Origin: an uncultured Paraprevotella sp.
GTDB taxonomy: Bacteria > Bacteroidota > Bacteroidia > Bacteroidales > Bacteroidaceae
Length of the DNA: 64,000 nucleotides
Reading direction: 5' to 3'
Assembly (NCBI GenBank): GCA_944320765.1
Contig: CALUIS010000017.1
Coordinates: 1-64,000, forward strand
Position 1 is the stretch's first letter. Each line of letters starts with the position of its first letter. Shown in pieces: positions 1-8,715 of this stretch. The translations under genes and the position numbers were made by a program. A model generated the notes under the pieces. The model was not told where the DNA came from. It did not search any database and was given only the letters and a program-made list of their open reading frames with translations.

Positions 1-361
1 GGAAAGGCTGGCAAAAGGACAGATGGATTTTGCACGCGGGAAGCCTCCAACCAGGAGGAAAACGCCGCCCGAAGCCCCGTTTTTCCCCGCTTTCCACACT
101 CCCGGAAACGTCTTTGCGGCAAGAAATTCGCGTCTTTGCGGCAAGAAACAAATTTCTTTCAGCAAAGAAATTCCATTTTTGCCGCACAAAAACGCCCGCC
201 GGGGCGGAGAAATGCTCCATACGGGCGGTTTTCCCGCCCGTTTTTTAACACTTCGGACTTTGTTTGCGCCCAATCGTCCCGAAAAGGAAGGGCGGAATTC
301 GTCGGGAATCCTTCCTTTTTGTCGGGAAATCCAAGGGACTCATGACAATTTGGCACTCGCG
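1..361 (+). repeat. Dispersed repeat family A, copy A1 (cut by window start)
   Basis: Gene-free stretch that matches, by eye along its whole length, the right-hand two thirds of copies at 34076-34637 (same orientation) and 58497-59060 (opposite orientation). Base 1 corresponds to about 34273. The best conserved core (about 118-245) has two direct copies of TTTGCGGCAAGAAA, the palindrome ATTTCTTTCAGCAAAGAAAT at 148-173, a distal TTTTTGCCGCAC that can pair back to TGCGGCAA, and a terminator-like stem ACGGGCGG/CCGCCCGT followed by six T (221-246). Several frames are open in all copies, as expected from base composition, so I do not call a gene here. Confidence 0.8.
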
Positions 362-396
362 TAAAGGATTCTATAGGGGACAAGAAAAGGAAACGA

Positions 397-443
397 ACCG
401 GTTTGCAACGGCGTTCTTGCCGGGGAAGCCGTTGCAAACCGGT
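397..443 (-). terminator. Intrinsic terminator of the GH43 gene
   Basis: Perfect 16-bp inverted repeat: 397-412 pairs with 428-443 across a 15-nt loop. Read on the minus strand it lies 17 bp past the GH43 stop codon and is followed by a pyrimidine-rich run (TTTCCTTTTC), so it most likely ends that transcript. On the plus strand it is followed only by CTTTT, so it may also act weakly in that direction. Confidence 0.75.
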
Positions 444-460
444 CTTTTGGGGGGGGATTT

Positions 461-1489
461 TTACGGGCGTTGCCTCTTCACGCCTTCATGCGTGGGGACG
501 ACGGGCTTGATGGTGCCGTCCTCGTTGAACTCCATCCGGTCGATGCAGACTTCGCGGTGTACGCCCGGCTGGTGCTTGATGTAGTTCTTGTTGATGCGGT
601 GGTACACGATGTACCATTTGTCCTTGCCCGGAATCTGAAGCACGGAGTTGTGCGCCGTGCCGTAGATTTCCTGGTCGGGACGCTGGATGAGGATGACGGG
701 GTCCTTGGCCACCTCGATGGGGCCGAGGGGCGACTTGGCCGTGCCGTAGGCCACGTGGTAGTTGGGCGAGCCGGTGTCGTCCACGCTCCAGAGGAAGTAA
801 TACAGCCCTTTGCGGTAGAACACGTAGGGGGCCTCGCGGTAGGCGTAGTCCTGCAGGGTGCCGCCTTGCGGGGTCATGAGGGTCTCCGTCTCGGGCTTGA
901 TGCCCATCATGTCGTCGTTCAGCTCCGCGCCGGCCATGTAGCCGTTGCCCCAGTAGAGGTAGCTCTTGCCGCTCACGGGGTCCTCGAACACGTCCACGTC
1001 TATCTGCTGGCCGCCGCGCTGTCCCTTGGGCAGGCGGTCCACGATGGGGGCGCCGGAGTCGGTGAAGGGGCCGCAGGGATGGTCGGCCGTGGCCACGCCG
1101 ATGGCTTTCCTGCCGGAGGCCGTGTTGCCGCTGAAGTAGAAATAGTATTTGTATTTCCCGTCCGTCTTCTTCTCGATGATGGCGGGGGCCCAGGCGTTGC
1201 CGTCGGACCAGCCGACCTGGTCGGTGCCGAGGTCGAGCATGATGCCCTCATGCCGCCAGTCGGTCAGGTCGTCCGAGCTGAACACGGTGAAGTAGTAGCC
1301 GCCCCATCCCGGCGTGCCGTCGGTGGTGGAGTAGATGTAGTACTTGTCCGTCTGTTCGGCGTAGAGGATTTCCGGGTCGGCATGGAATTCCGGAAGCACG
1401 GGGTTGCCCGTCTTGGGGCGTTGCGCGTCGAGTTGTGCCGGGAGGCCCGTCAGGCAGGCCACGGCCAGTAAGGTTAATGTTTTCTTCAT
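461..1489 (-). CDS. Glycoside hydrolase family 43 protein (arabinosidase/xylosidase type)
   Basis: 342 residues with an N-terminal signal peptide (MKKTLTLLAVACLTG..., cleavage probably near residue 22). It has the three acidic positions expected for the five-bladed GH43 propeller: Asp38 in HADPEI (general base), an Asp in DVDVFEDP at 164-166 (pKa modulator), and Glu219 in REAPYVF (general acid). By family knowledge it should hydrolyse alpha-L-arabinofuranosyl or beta-xylosyl linkages of plant polysaccharides in the periplasm or at the cell surface; the exact substrate cannot be read from sequence. It follows aroB by 37 bp on the same strand and may be read from the same promoter. No SusC/SusD pair is present, so it is not part of a visible polysaccharide utilisation locus. 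Confidence 0.88.
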   Translation of the reverse strand: MKKTLTLLAVACLTGLPAQLDAQRPKTGNPVLPEFHADPEILYAEQTDKYYIYSTTDGTPGWGGYYFTVFSSDDLTDWRHEGIMLDLGTDQVGWSDGNAWAPAIIEKKTDGKYKYYFYFSGNTASGRKAIGVATADHPCGPFTDSGAPIVDRLPKGQRGGQQIDVDVFEDPVSGKSYLYWGNGYMAGAELNDDMMGIKPETETLMTPQGGTLQDYAYREAPYVFYRKGLYYFLWSVDDTGSPNYHVAYGTAKSPLGPIEVAKDPVILIQRPDQEIYGTAHNSVLQIPGKDKWYIVYHRINKNYIKHQPGVHREVCIDRMEFNEDGTIKPVVPTHEGVKRQRP

Positions 1490-1526
1490 TGGTTTTTAGG
1501 GTTAAGTTAAAAAAAGTGGTTCGGTC

Positions 1527-2588
1527 TCAGCACCCCATCGTCTCGCGGTAGAAGTCCAGCATGTTGAAGATTTCCTCCTTGTCGGCGGTGCGGTTGATGC
1601 GGATGTCGCCCGTGTCGCCCAGCAGGGTGAAGTTCACGTGTCCGGCCGTGTTCTTCTTGTCGTGGGTCATGAACTGGTAGAGGGCCTCGTATTCCTTGCA
1701 GTCGATGGCGAAGGTGCCGTAGTACGTCTTGATGAAGTCCGCGGTCTGGCGCATCTTGTCCTTGGGGAAGCCCTCGCGCAGGCAGCTCAGGTAAAGCTCG
1801 CACACCATTCCCCATGCCACGGCGTAACCGTGCAGCACGGTGCGCCCTTCCTGCAGGGCCAGGCTCTCGAAGGCGTGTCCCGCCGTGTGTCCCAGGTTCA
1901 GGGCCTTGCGGATGTTCTGTTCGTAGGGGTCGCGGGCCACGATGTCCTCCTTGACGGCCACGCTCCGGCCCACCAGGTCCTGCAGGCGGCGGTAGTCCAC
2001 GTCCTCCAGGTCGAAGCCCACGAGTTCCGCCCAGTGCGCCTCGTCGCTGATGAGTCCGTGCTTGAGCATTTCCGCGTAGCCGGATCGCAGGTTCTTGTAA
2101 TCCAGGGTTTTCAGGAACTCCGTGTCCAGCAGCACGCTGGCGGCGGGCGCGAAGGCACCGATTTCGTTCTTCAGCCCGTTGAAGTTGATGCCGGTCTTAC
2201 CGCCCACCGCCGCGTCCACCATGGCCAGCAGGGTGGTGGGGATGTTCAGGTAGGGGATGCCGCGCTTGAAGGTGGAGGCGGCGAACCCGCCGAGGTCGGT
2301 CACCATGCCGCCGCCCAGGTTGACGAGCAGGGAGTGGCGGGTGCCGCCTTTCTCCCCGAGGGCGGTCCATACCGCGGCCAGGGTCTCCAGGTTCTTGTGT
2401 TCGTCGGTGGTGCCGATGGTGAGGACCTCTGCCTGGCGCATGAAGGGGAAGCCGGAGAGGAGCGGCCAGCATTTCCCGTGTGTGGTCTCGTCCGTCAGCA
2501 CGAAAAGCCGGTCGTAAGTCTGTCGGCCCAGTGCCTGTTCCAAATCCTTTTCCAGTTGGCGTGAGATGATGATTTCTTGTTGTCGCAT
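1527..2588 (-). CDS. aroB: 3-dehydroquinate synthase
   Basis: 353 residues. It converts DAHP to 3-dehydroquinate, the second step of the shikimate pathway, in the cytoplasm with NAD+ and a divalent metal. Diagnostic stretches are the glycine-rich NLGGGMVTDLGGF, the IPTTLLAMVDAAVGGKTGIN segment, SGYAEMLKHGLI with a metal-binding Glu, and the later NLGHTAGHAFE histidines. Length is normal for the family. A Bacteroidota -7 element lies about 27 bp upstream. No other aro gene is adjacent; the gene downstream on the same strand is an unrelated GH43 enzyme. Confidence 0.96.
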   Translation of the reverse strand: MRQQEIIISRQLEKDLEQALGRQTYDRLFVLTDETTHGKCWPLLSGFPFMRQAEVLTIGTTDEHKNLETLAAVWTALGEKGGTRHSLLVNLGGGMVTDLGGFAASTFKRGIPYLNIPTTLLAMVDAAVGGKTGINFNGLKNEIGAFAPAASVLLDTEFLKTLDYKNLRSGYAEMLKHGLISDEAHWAELVGFDLEDVDYRRLQDLVGRSVAVKEDIVARDPYEQNIRKALNLGHTAGHAFESLALQEGRTVLHGYAVAWGMVCELYLSCLREGFPKDKMRQTADFIKTYYGTFAIDCKEYEALYQFMTHDKKNTAGHVNFTLLGDTGDIRINRTADKEEIFNMLDFYRETMGC

Positions 2589-2614
2589 TCTTCAGGTTGA
2601 TGATGATTTGGTTG

Positions 2615-2622
2615 CAAAGATA
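2615..2622 (-). promoter_or_regulatory. -7 element for aroB
   Basis: Minus-strand TATCTTTG matches the Bacteroidota -7 consensus TAnnTTTG, about 27 bp upstream of the aroB ATG. I see no clear -33 TTTG at the expected distance. Confidence 0.5.
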
Positions 2623-2647
2623 GTTCTTTTGGAAGAAAATGCCGGGT

Positions 2648-2682
2648 TTTGCTGTTTCTTTCTTGCGGTTTATTTAATTTTG
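2648..2682 (+). promoter_or_regulatory. Promoter of the outer-membrane protein gene at 2808
   Basis: TTTG at 2648-2651 and TAATTTTG at 2675-2682 resemble the -33/-7 pair, although the spacing (23 bp) is longer than ideal. This leaves a leader of about 115 nt before the ATG, with no strong structure that I can see. Confidence 0.45.
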
Positions 2683-2807
2683 CAGGCGGTTAGGCAGGCG
2701 GTGGCCTTTATTTTTGTTAAAAAGGACGGGCGGGATTAAACCGGAGGGGGAGACGGCCGTCATACCACCGTATGGCGTTTAATTTTTAGCAAGAAGAATC
2801 TAAGAAT

Positions 2808-5783
2808 ATGGGAAAGAGAAGCGTGCTGGCCTTTGTGCTGTGTGTGTGGAGCGCCTGCCTGTGGGCGCAGAAAGTGACGGTCAGCGGGACTGTGATGGAA
2901 GAGGATACGAACGAACCGGCCTTTTCGGCCTCGGTGGTGCTGCTGAGGCCCGACAGTACGCTGGTCACGGGGGCCAGTTCCAACCTGGACGGCAAGTTCT
3001 CCATTCCGGGGGTGAAGCCCGGCAAGTACATCTTCCGTATCACCTCGGTGGGGTTCAAGCCTTATTACAAGGACCTGCAGCTGACGGCCTCGAAGCCGAG
3101 AATGGCGATGGGTACCATCAAGCTGCAGACGAATGCAGCCGTGCTGTCCGCCGTGGAGGTGACGGCCCGGCAGGCGCAGGTGGAGATGAAGGCCGACACG
3201 TTCGTGTACAACGCCGGGGCCTACCGCGTGCCGGAGGGGTCGGTGCTGGAGGAGCTGGTCAAGAAGCTGCCCGGCGCGGAGGTGTCGGACGACGGGACCA
3301 TCACCATCAACGGCAAGGAGGTGAAGAAAATCATGATCGACGGCAAGGAGTTCTTCGACACGGACACGAAGATGGCCATGAAGAACCTGCCCACCAACAT
3401 GATCGAGAAAATCAAGTCGTATGAGCGGCAGAGCGACTACACCCGCATGACCGGCATCGACGACGGGGAGGAGGAGACGGTGCTCGACCTCTCGGTGAAG
3501 AAGGAGATGAAGCAGGGATGGATCGCGAACGTGGACGGCGGATACGGCACGGAGAAACGCTACACGGGGCGGTTCATGGTGAACCGCTTCACCGACAAGC
3601 TCCGCCTGACGGCCATGGGGACGGCCAACAACGTGAACGACCGCGGCTTCTCCGGCGGATTCCATGGCGGATGGGGCGGCAACGGCGGACTCGTGGCCAC
3701 CAAGACGGCCGGACTGGACTTCAACTGGGAGAACGGGAAGAAGGAGCGGGAGGCGGGACGCCTGCGCGTGGCCGGCAACGTGCGTTATTACTATCGCGGC
3801 ACGGACCAGCTGACGAATACCAACTCGGAGACGTTCCTTTCGGCCGGGGCCAGCAGCTCGTTCTCGAACAGCAGCAGCCGTTCGCGCTCGGGGAACACGA
3901 ACGTGAACTCCAACTTCCGCCTCGAATGGTCGCCCGACACGATGACCCGCATCATGTTCCGCCCGAACTTCTCTTACTCGGAGAACTACAGCAACTCCTG
4001 GAGCAGCAACGTGACCTTCAACGAGGACCCCTACGCCTTCGGCATGGCCAATCCGCTCGCCCAATATGAGGCTTACGTGAAGGACAGCATCGTGGTGAAC
4101 GACAACAACCGGAGGAGCCACAGCGACGGGCAGAGCTATTCCGTGGACGGGATGCTCATGGTGAACCGCCGGCTGAACAGCAAGGGGCGCAACCTCACCC
4201 TGCGCCTGCGCGGCGGCTATTCCGATTCGGACAACAAGTCGTTCAGCGTGTCCGACGTGAACTATTTCCTGCAGCGCAAGCCCGGGGGGAATTATGAGAA
4301 GACTTACACGCACCAGTACAACGTGAATCCCTCGAAGAACTACAACGGGAGCGCCGACCTGAGCTACAGCGAGCCGCTGTTCACCGGGGCGCACCTGCAG
4401 TTCAGCTACCGCTACCAGTACCGTTATTCCGATTCCGACCGCTCGATGTATTCCCTCGACAGCCTGGTGTCCAAGGGCGTGATTACGGAGGAGCAGCTTC
4501 AGAATCTCCCGCTGGAGTATATCCCGGGAGTGGACTGGCTGGAGCTGGCGCGGAACTACCGCAACAGCCAGTATGCCACCTACAAGGAACACAACCAGGA
4601 CGCCACGGTGATGTTCCGCTACCGGTTGGGCAAAATCCGCTTCAACGCCGGCGTGTCCGTGCAGCCGCAGAAGACCTACATGGACTACACCAAGGGCGGG
4701 CTGGACACCACCGTGGTGCGCAAGGTGCTCAACTGGTCGCCGCGCATCGACTTCCGCTATAAGTTCTCGGACACGGGGCAGCTGCGCTTCCGCTACAACG
4801 GGCGCTCCTCGCAGCCTTCGATGACCAACCTGCTGGACGTGACCGACGATTCCGACCCGTTGTACATCTCACGCGGAAACCCGGGGCTGAAGCCGTCGTG
4901 GACCAACAGCATGAACCTTTTCTACAACAATTACATCCCCGACCTGCAGCGCGGCTGGATGGTTCATGCGAACATGAACATGACCCGCAACGGCATCAGC
5001 ACGGCGACCCTTTATGACGAGGATTCCGGACGGCGCACCACCATGCCGATGAACATCGACGGCAACTGGAACGCCTGGACGGGCGTGATGTTCAACACGG
5101 CCCTGGGGGAGAAGAAGTACTTTAACTTCTTCACTTTCACCTCTTTCCGCTATGCGCACGACGTGGGCTACATCAGCTCGGACTCCAACCTGGGCGGCGC
5201 GGACGTGACGCCGGAGCAGATCGAGCGTTTCTGCCAGAAGAGTACGACGAAGTCCTCCAACGTCGGCGAGCGGCTCAACTTCAACTTCCGCAACGACATC
5301 TTCGAGGTGGGCGTGAACGGCAGCATCAACTACCAGCACGCGCGGAACGAGCTGCAGGAGAACGCCAACCTGGACACGTACAACTTCTCCTACGGCGGCA
5401 ACGTGCAGGTGAACATGCCCTGGAACATGAGCCTGGCCACGAACATCGGCCAGAGCAGCCGGCGCGGGTATGAGGACAAGTCGATGAACACGGACGAGCT
5501 GATCTGGAACGCCCAGCTCTCGCAGAGCTTCCTCAAGGAGAACGCGGCCACGGTTTCCGTGCAGTGGTACGACATCCTGCGCGAGCGGAGCAACATCAGC
5601 CGCACGCTGTCGGCCGTGAGCCGTACGGACACGTGGAGCAATTCCATCAACAGCTACGTGATGGTGCATTTCATCTATAAGCTCAACCTGATGGGCAACC
5701 GCGAGGCCCGCGCGGGCATGGGCGGCCCCGGGGGACCCGGTCCGCGCCGCGGTCCCGGCGGTTTCGGCGGCCCGCGTTTCTGA
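2808..5783 (+). CDS. Outer-membrane beta-barrel protein with N-terminal carboxypeptidase-regulatory-like domain
   Basis: 991 residues with a signal peptide ending ...CLWAQ. Residues about 23-105 form a carboxypeptidase-D-regulatory-like fold (VSGTVMEEDTNEPAFSASV..., LDGKFSIPGVKPGKY). A plug-like region follows (about 120-200, ending near the KNLPTNMIEKIKSYERQSD stretch), then a long barrel rich in alternating aromatic strands. This layout fits the TonB-dependent-receptor-like OMP_b-brl_3 group of Bacteroidota. The last 25 residues are Gly/Pro/Arg-rich (GGPGGPGPRRGPGG) and end in Phe. No SusD partner is next to it, so it is probably not a SusC-type glycan importer, and the substrate is unknown. 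The GC-rich tail may be surface exposed or may be a simple-sequence extension. Confidence 0.85.
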   Translation: MGKRSVLAFVLCVWSACLWAQKVTVSGTVMEEDTNEPAFSASVVLLRPDSTLVTGASSNLDGKFSIPGVKPGKYIFRITSVGFKPYYKDLQLTASKPRMAMGTIKLQTNAAVLSAVEVTARQAQVEMKADTFVYNAGAYRVPEGSVLEELVKKLPGAEVSDDGTITINGKEVKKIMIDGKEFFDTDTKMAMKNLPTNMIEKIKSYERQSDYTRMTGIDDGEEETVLDLSVKKEMKQGWIANVDGGYGTEKRYTGRFMVNRFTDKLRLTAMGTANNVNDRGFSGGFHGGWGGNGGLVATKTAGLDFNWENGKKEREAGRLRVAGNVRYYYRGTDQLTNTNSETFLSAGASSSFSNSSSRSRSGNTNVNSNFRLEWSPDTMTRIMFRPNFSYSENYSNSWSSNVTFNEDPYAFGMANPLAQYEAYVKDSIVVNDNNRRSHSDGQSYSVDGMLMVNRRLNSKGRNLTLRLRGGYSDSDNKSFSVSDVNYFLQRKPGGNYEKTYTHQYNVNPSKNYNGSADLSYSEPLFTGAHLQFSYRYQYRYSDSDRSMYSLDSLVSKGVITEEQLQNLPLEYIPGVDWLELARNYRNSQYATYKEHNQDATVMFRYRLGKIRFNAGVSVQPQKTYMDYTKGGLDTTVVRKVLNWSPRIDFRYKFSDTGQLRFRYNGRSSQPSMTNLLDVTDDSDPLYISRGNPGLKPSWTNSMNLFYNNYIPDLQRGWMVHANMNMTRNGISTATLYDEDSGRRTTMPMNIDGNWNAWTGVMFNTALGEKKYFNFFTFTSFRYAHDVGYISSDSNLGGADVTPEQIERFCQKSTTKSSNVGERLNFNFRNDIFEVGVNGSINYQHARNELQENANLDTYNFSYGGNVQVNMPWNMSLATNIGQSSRRGYEDKSMNTDELIWNAQLSQSFLKENAATVSVQWYDILRERSNISRTLSAVSRTDTWSNSINSYVMVHFIYKLNLMGNREARAGMGGPGGPGPRRGPGGFGGPRF

Positions 5784-5864
5784 AATGCGTGTCCGGATCG
5801 CCTCTGTTTCTGCAAATCTTGCCATTTTTTTCCCGTCGGAGGAACAACTATCGATTCTTTTTCG

Positions 5865-5872
5865 TAAGTTTG
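5865..5872 (+). promoter_or_regulatory. -7 element for the cardiolipin synthase gene
   Basis: TAAGTTTG fits TAnnTTTG and ends 22 bp before the GTG start, which would leave a leader of only about 15 nt. No good -33 element is visible. Confidence 0.45.
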
Positions 5873-5894
5873 TTACGGACAAACGGATTGGGAA

Positions 5895-7361
5895 GTGTTT
5901 GACGTGGTTCTATACAGCGTGCTGGGTGCCTTCTATTTGTTTATCGTGCTCAGCCAGATGGTGGTGGTGATACTGGAAAACCGTCAGCCGGTCAAGACTG
6001 TGGCCTGGCTGATGGTGCTTTTTTTCCTGCCCATCGTGGGGCTGGCCATCTACTTCTTTTTCGGGCGCAACCGCAAGCGGGAGCATTTCGTGAGCCGGGC
6101 GTGCGCCAGCCAGCTGGCCCGGCGGTCGGCCGTGCGCTTTTACCAAGGGGGGATTCCGGAGGTGCCGCAAGAGCATAAGCAGCTTATCAGGCTGTTCCGC
6201 CGCCAGAGCGGGGCTTTCCCGTATGCGGACAACAAGGTCCGTTTCTTCGCCGACGGGCTGGACATGCTGGACTGCCTGCTGCGCGACATCGCGGCGGCCC
6301 GCCACCACATCCATGTGGAGTTCTACATCATCGAGGACGACCGGGTGGGGCGCAGGGTGCGCGAGGCCCTGGCGGCCAAGGCGCGTGAGGGCGTGAGCGT
6401 GCGTCTGGTGTACGATGATGTGGGCTGCTGGAACGTGAAGGGCCGCTTCTTCAAGGAGATGGAGCGGGACGGTGTCCAGGTGGCCCCCTTCCTGCCCGTG
6501 CGCTTCCCAAAGTTCACCAGCAAGGTGGATTTCCGCAACCACCGCAAGATCGTGGTCATCGACGGCATCATCGGTTATGTGGGGGGGATGAACCTGGCCG
6601 AACGGTATGTCTACCCTGCGGGGGGCGGGCGGTCCGCCTGGCGCGACACGCATGTGCGTATCATGGGCAATGCCGTGGGCGGGCTGCAGCGGGCTTTCCT
6701 CTCGGACTGGTTCGTGGCGGCGGGGCAGACCATCACGGCCCAGGTGTATTATCCCCGTGAGGAGGAGTGCCGGCGGATCATGGACGGCGACCGCGAGCCT
6801 TATGCGAGCCGCAACGCCTTGGTCCAGGTCGTCACTTCCATTCCCACGGCCCCGTGGCCGGACATCATGCAGGGCATGATTCTGGCCCTGATGCGTGCGC
6901 GGCATTACTGTTACCTGCAAAGCCCTTATTTCATGCCTACGGAGCGGATGCTTTTCGCCTTGCAGACGGCGGCCCTGGCCGGTGTGGACGTGCGGCTGAT
7001 GCTTCCTGAGCGTGCGGACAAGCGTTTCCTGACGTGGGCCTCGCGTTCTTTCCTGCACGATGTCATGCGGGCCGGCGTGCGGGTTTATCTTTACGAGGGC
7101 GGGTTCCTGCATTCCAAGACCCTGGTGTGCGACGACTCGCTGATGTCCTGCGGGTCCACCAACATCGATTTCCGGAGTTTCGAGCGTAATTTCGAGGTGA
7201 ATGTGTTTGTCTACGACCGCGAGGCGGCCTTGTGCATGAAGAAGCGTTTCCAGGAAGACCAGGGGCATTGCCGCCTGCTGAATATCGAGACGTGGGAGAA
7301 GCGCCCCTTCTGGTGCCGGGTCGGCGAGTCTTCTATTCGCCTGCTTTCTCCCTTGCTCTGA
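5895..7361 (+). CDS. cls: Cardiolipin synthase (phospholipase D family)
   Basis: 488 residues starting at GTG. Two membrane segments lie near the N-terminus (about 5-27 and 36-56). The PLDc domains carry two complete HKD motifs: HRKIVVIDG (His216, Lys218, Asp223) and HSKTLVCDD (His406, Lys408, Asp413). By family knowledge it condenses two phosphatidylglycerol molecules, or related donors, to cardiolipin at the inner membrane. GTG is chosen because the conserved hydrophobic N-terminus begins there and no in-frame ATG lies nearby upstream. The last 29 bp overlap the 3' end of rsmD on the opposite strand. Confidence 0.93.
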   Translation: MFDVVLYSVLGAFYLFIVLSQMVVVILENRQPVKTVAWLMVLFFLPIVGLAIYFFFGRNRKREHFVSRACASQLARRSAVRFYQGGIPEVPQEHKQLIRLFRRQSGAFPYADNKVRFFADGLDMLDCLLRDIAAARHHIHVEFYIIEDDRVGRRVREALAAKAREGVSVRLVYDDVGCWNVKGRFFKEMERDGVQVAPFLPVRFPKFTSKVDFRNHRKIVVIDGIIGYVGGMNLAERYVYPAGGGRSAWRDTHVRIMGNAVGGLQRAFLSDWFVAAGQTITAQVYYPREEECRRIMDGDREPYASRNALVQVVTSIPTAPWPDIMQGMILALMRARHYCYLQSPYFMPTERMLFALQTAALAGVDVRLMLPERADKRFLTWASRSFLHDVMRAGVRVYLYEGGFLHSKTLVCDDSLMSCGSTNIDFRSFERNFEVNVFVYDREAALCMKKRFQEDQGHCRLLNIETWEKRPFWCRVGESSIRLLSPLL

Positions 7362-7887
7362 AGAACGAGAAGTTCACGCTGCCGTAGGCGCGGTGTTCCA
7401 CAAAGCAGGGGTGGGAGGTGAAAACGTCCTTTTGCCCGTGTTCCAGCACAAACAGCCCGTCGGGCTTCAGCAACTGGCGGCCGAGGATGAGGTCCGGAAG
7501 GGTCGTGAGCCGTTCCAGGGCGTATGGGGGGTCGGCGAAGATGAAGTCGAACTGTTCGCGGCATTGGCCGAGGTAGCGGAACACGTCAGCCCGCAGGGGG
7601 ACGCAGTTCCGGTCGCCCAACGTTTCCACCACATGCTGGATGAACTTGAAATGCTGGGGGTCGCGTTCCACCGACACGACCCTGCCGCAGCCGCGCGAGA
7701 GCAGCTCGAGGGTGATGCTGCCCGTGCCGGCGAAGAGGTCCAGGGCCGCAGGGGCGGCGTCGAAGTCGATGTAGCCGTTAAGCACGTTGAAGAGGTTTTC
7801 CTTGGCGAAGTCCGTGGTGGGACGCGCCTTGAAGGTGCGGGGCACCTCGAAGTGCCTGCCTTTATAGATGCCGGTGATGACTCTCAT
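7333..7887 (-). CDS. rsmD: 16S rRNA (guanine(966)-N(2))-methyltransferase
   Basis: 184 residues. It methylates G966 of 16S rRNA using SAM. It starts with the family's MRVITGIYKGRHFEVP, has the SAM-binding LDLFAGTGSITLELLSRG and the catalytic DPPY motif (FIFADPPYAL), and is normal in length. It is the last gene of a minus-strand operon behind DUF3822, a conserved pairing in Bacteroidales. Its 3' end overlaps the convergent cls gene. Confidence 0.95.
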   Translation of the reverse strand: MRVITGIYKGRHFEVPRTFKARPTTDFAKENLFNVLNGYIDFDAAPAALDLFAGTGSITLELLSRGCGRVVSVERDPQHFKFIQHVVETLGDRNCVPLRADVFRYLGQCREQFDFIFADPPYALERLTTLPDLILGRQLLKPDGLFVLEHGQKDVFTSHPCFVEHRAYGSVNFSFFRAREKAGE

Positions 7888-7899
7888 AAGAAGAAGGGG

Positions 7900-8715
7900 T
7901 TAGATGACATGTACCAGGAGGGCCAGCAAGTCGAACGGGACTTGCGGGTTGCGGGCCAGGGCGGAACGGCGGAAGATGTCCGTGGCCTCGGTGTTCCGCA
8001 CGTGGGGCAGGAAGCGTTCCAGCCTCAGGGCCGTCTCGTCTTTGGCTTCCCCGCGGCCGGCCAGCACGCAGGTGTCCTCCCCGGCGTCCAGCCCCAGCCC
8101 TTTCCATACGGAGAGGAGGAAGTACGCGGCGTTGTCCGCCTTGTCGGCCGGAAAGGTGTTGGCATATTGCAGCTTCTGTTCCTTATAGCAGAAGAGGAAG
8201 GCCTGGTTGCCGTCGAAACAGGCATACAGCGTCTTGGGGGAGTCCTGCCGCTGCAGGAGCCAGAGCTTTTCCAGTATCATGGAATGGCTGTGGTAGAACC
8301 GGATGCCGGGGAAAGCCAGGCGGAGAAGGTGTTCCGTCTCCGGGTCCACCGTGAAGATCTGGGCTACTTCCAGATGGGGCAGGATGTTGTAATAGGTCTT
8401 TCCGGTCTTCTCCTGGGCGTAGGTCAGGCGGTAGAGCGTGTGGACGTCTTCCTTGCGGAAGCATTCCAGCGGCACCTGCATCGACGGGCTGTCCGTCAGG
8501 GCGTATGTGGTGGGGCTGTCGCATTCCCGCAGCATGGGGGAGCGGTCGAGCGCCTGCCTCAGTGTCTCCACGGCCGTACGCCCGGCATACGGGTAGTGTT
8601 CTATGGCCACCTGCCCGGCCTGGGCCGTGTTGCAGCCATAAAAAGAAAGTCCATCCGCCCGCAGGCGGATGGACAAGATATAGGATTGGTTCTGATTATT
8701 CCCAGTTGCCTGCAT
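7900..8715 (-). CDS. DUF3822 family protein
   Basis: About 271 residues from the ATG at 8715; an upstream in-frame start at 8742 would add nine residues. The 8715 start overlaps the end of the preceding gene by 20 bp and begins MQATGNNQNQSYILSIRL. No signal peptide or membrane segment is visible. The protein has scattered family features such as NILPHLEVAQIFTVDPETEH and LEKLWLLQRQ, and I judge it to be the Bacteroidales DUF3822 family that regularly precedes rsmD. DUF3822 has an actin-like ATPase-type fold as far as I recall, but its function is unknown. An 11-bp perfect hairpin (8649-8674) sits in the first part of the coding region. Confidence 0.75.
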   Translation of the reverse strand: MQATGNNQNQSYILSIRLRADGLSFYGCNTAQAGQVAIEHYPYAGRTAVETLRQALDRSPMLRECDSPTTYALTDSPSMQVPLECFRKEDVHTLYRLTYAQEKTGKTYYNILPHLEVAQIFTVDPETEHLLRLAFPGIRFYHSHSMILEKLWLLQRQDSPKTLYACFDGNQAFLFCYKEQKLQYANTFPADKADNAAYFLLSVWKGLGLDAGEDTCVLAGRGEAKDETALRLERFLPHVRNTEATDIFRRSALARNPQVPFDLLALLVHVI

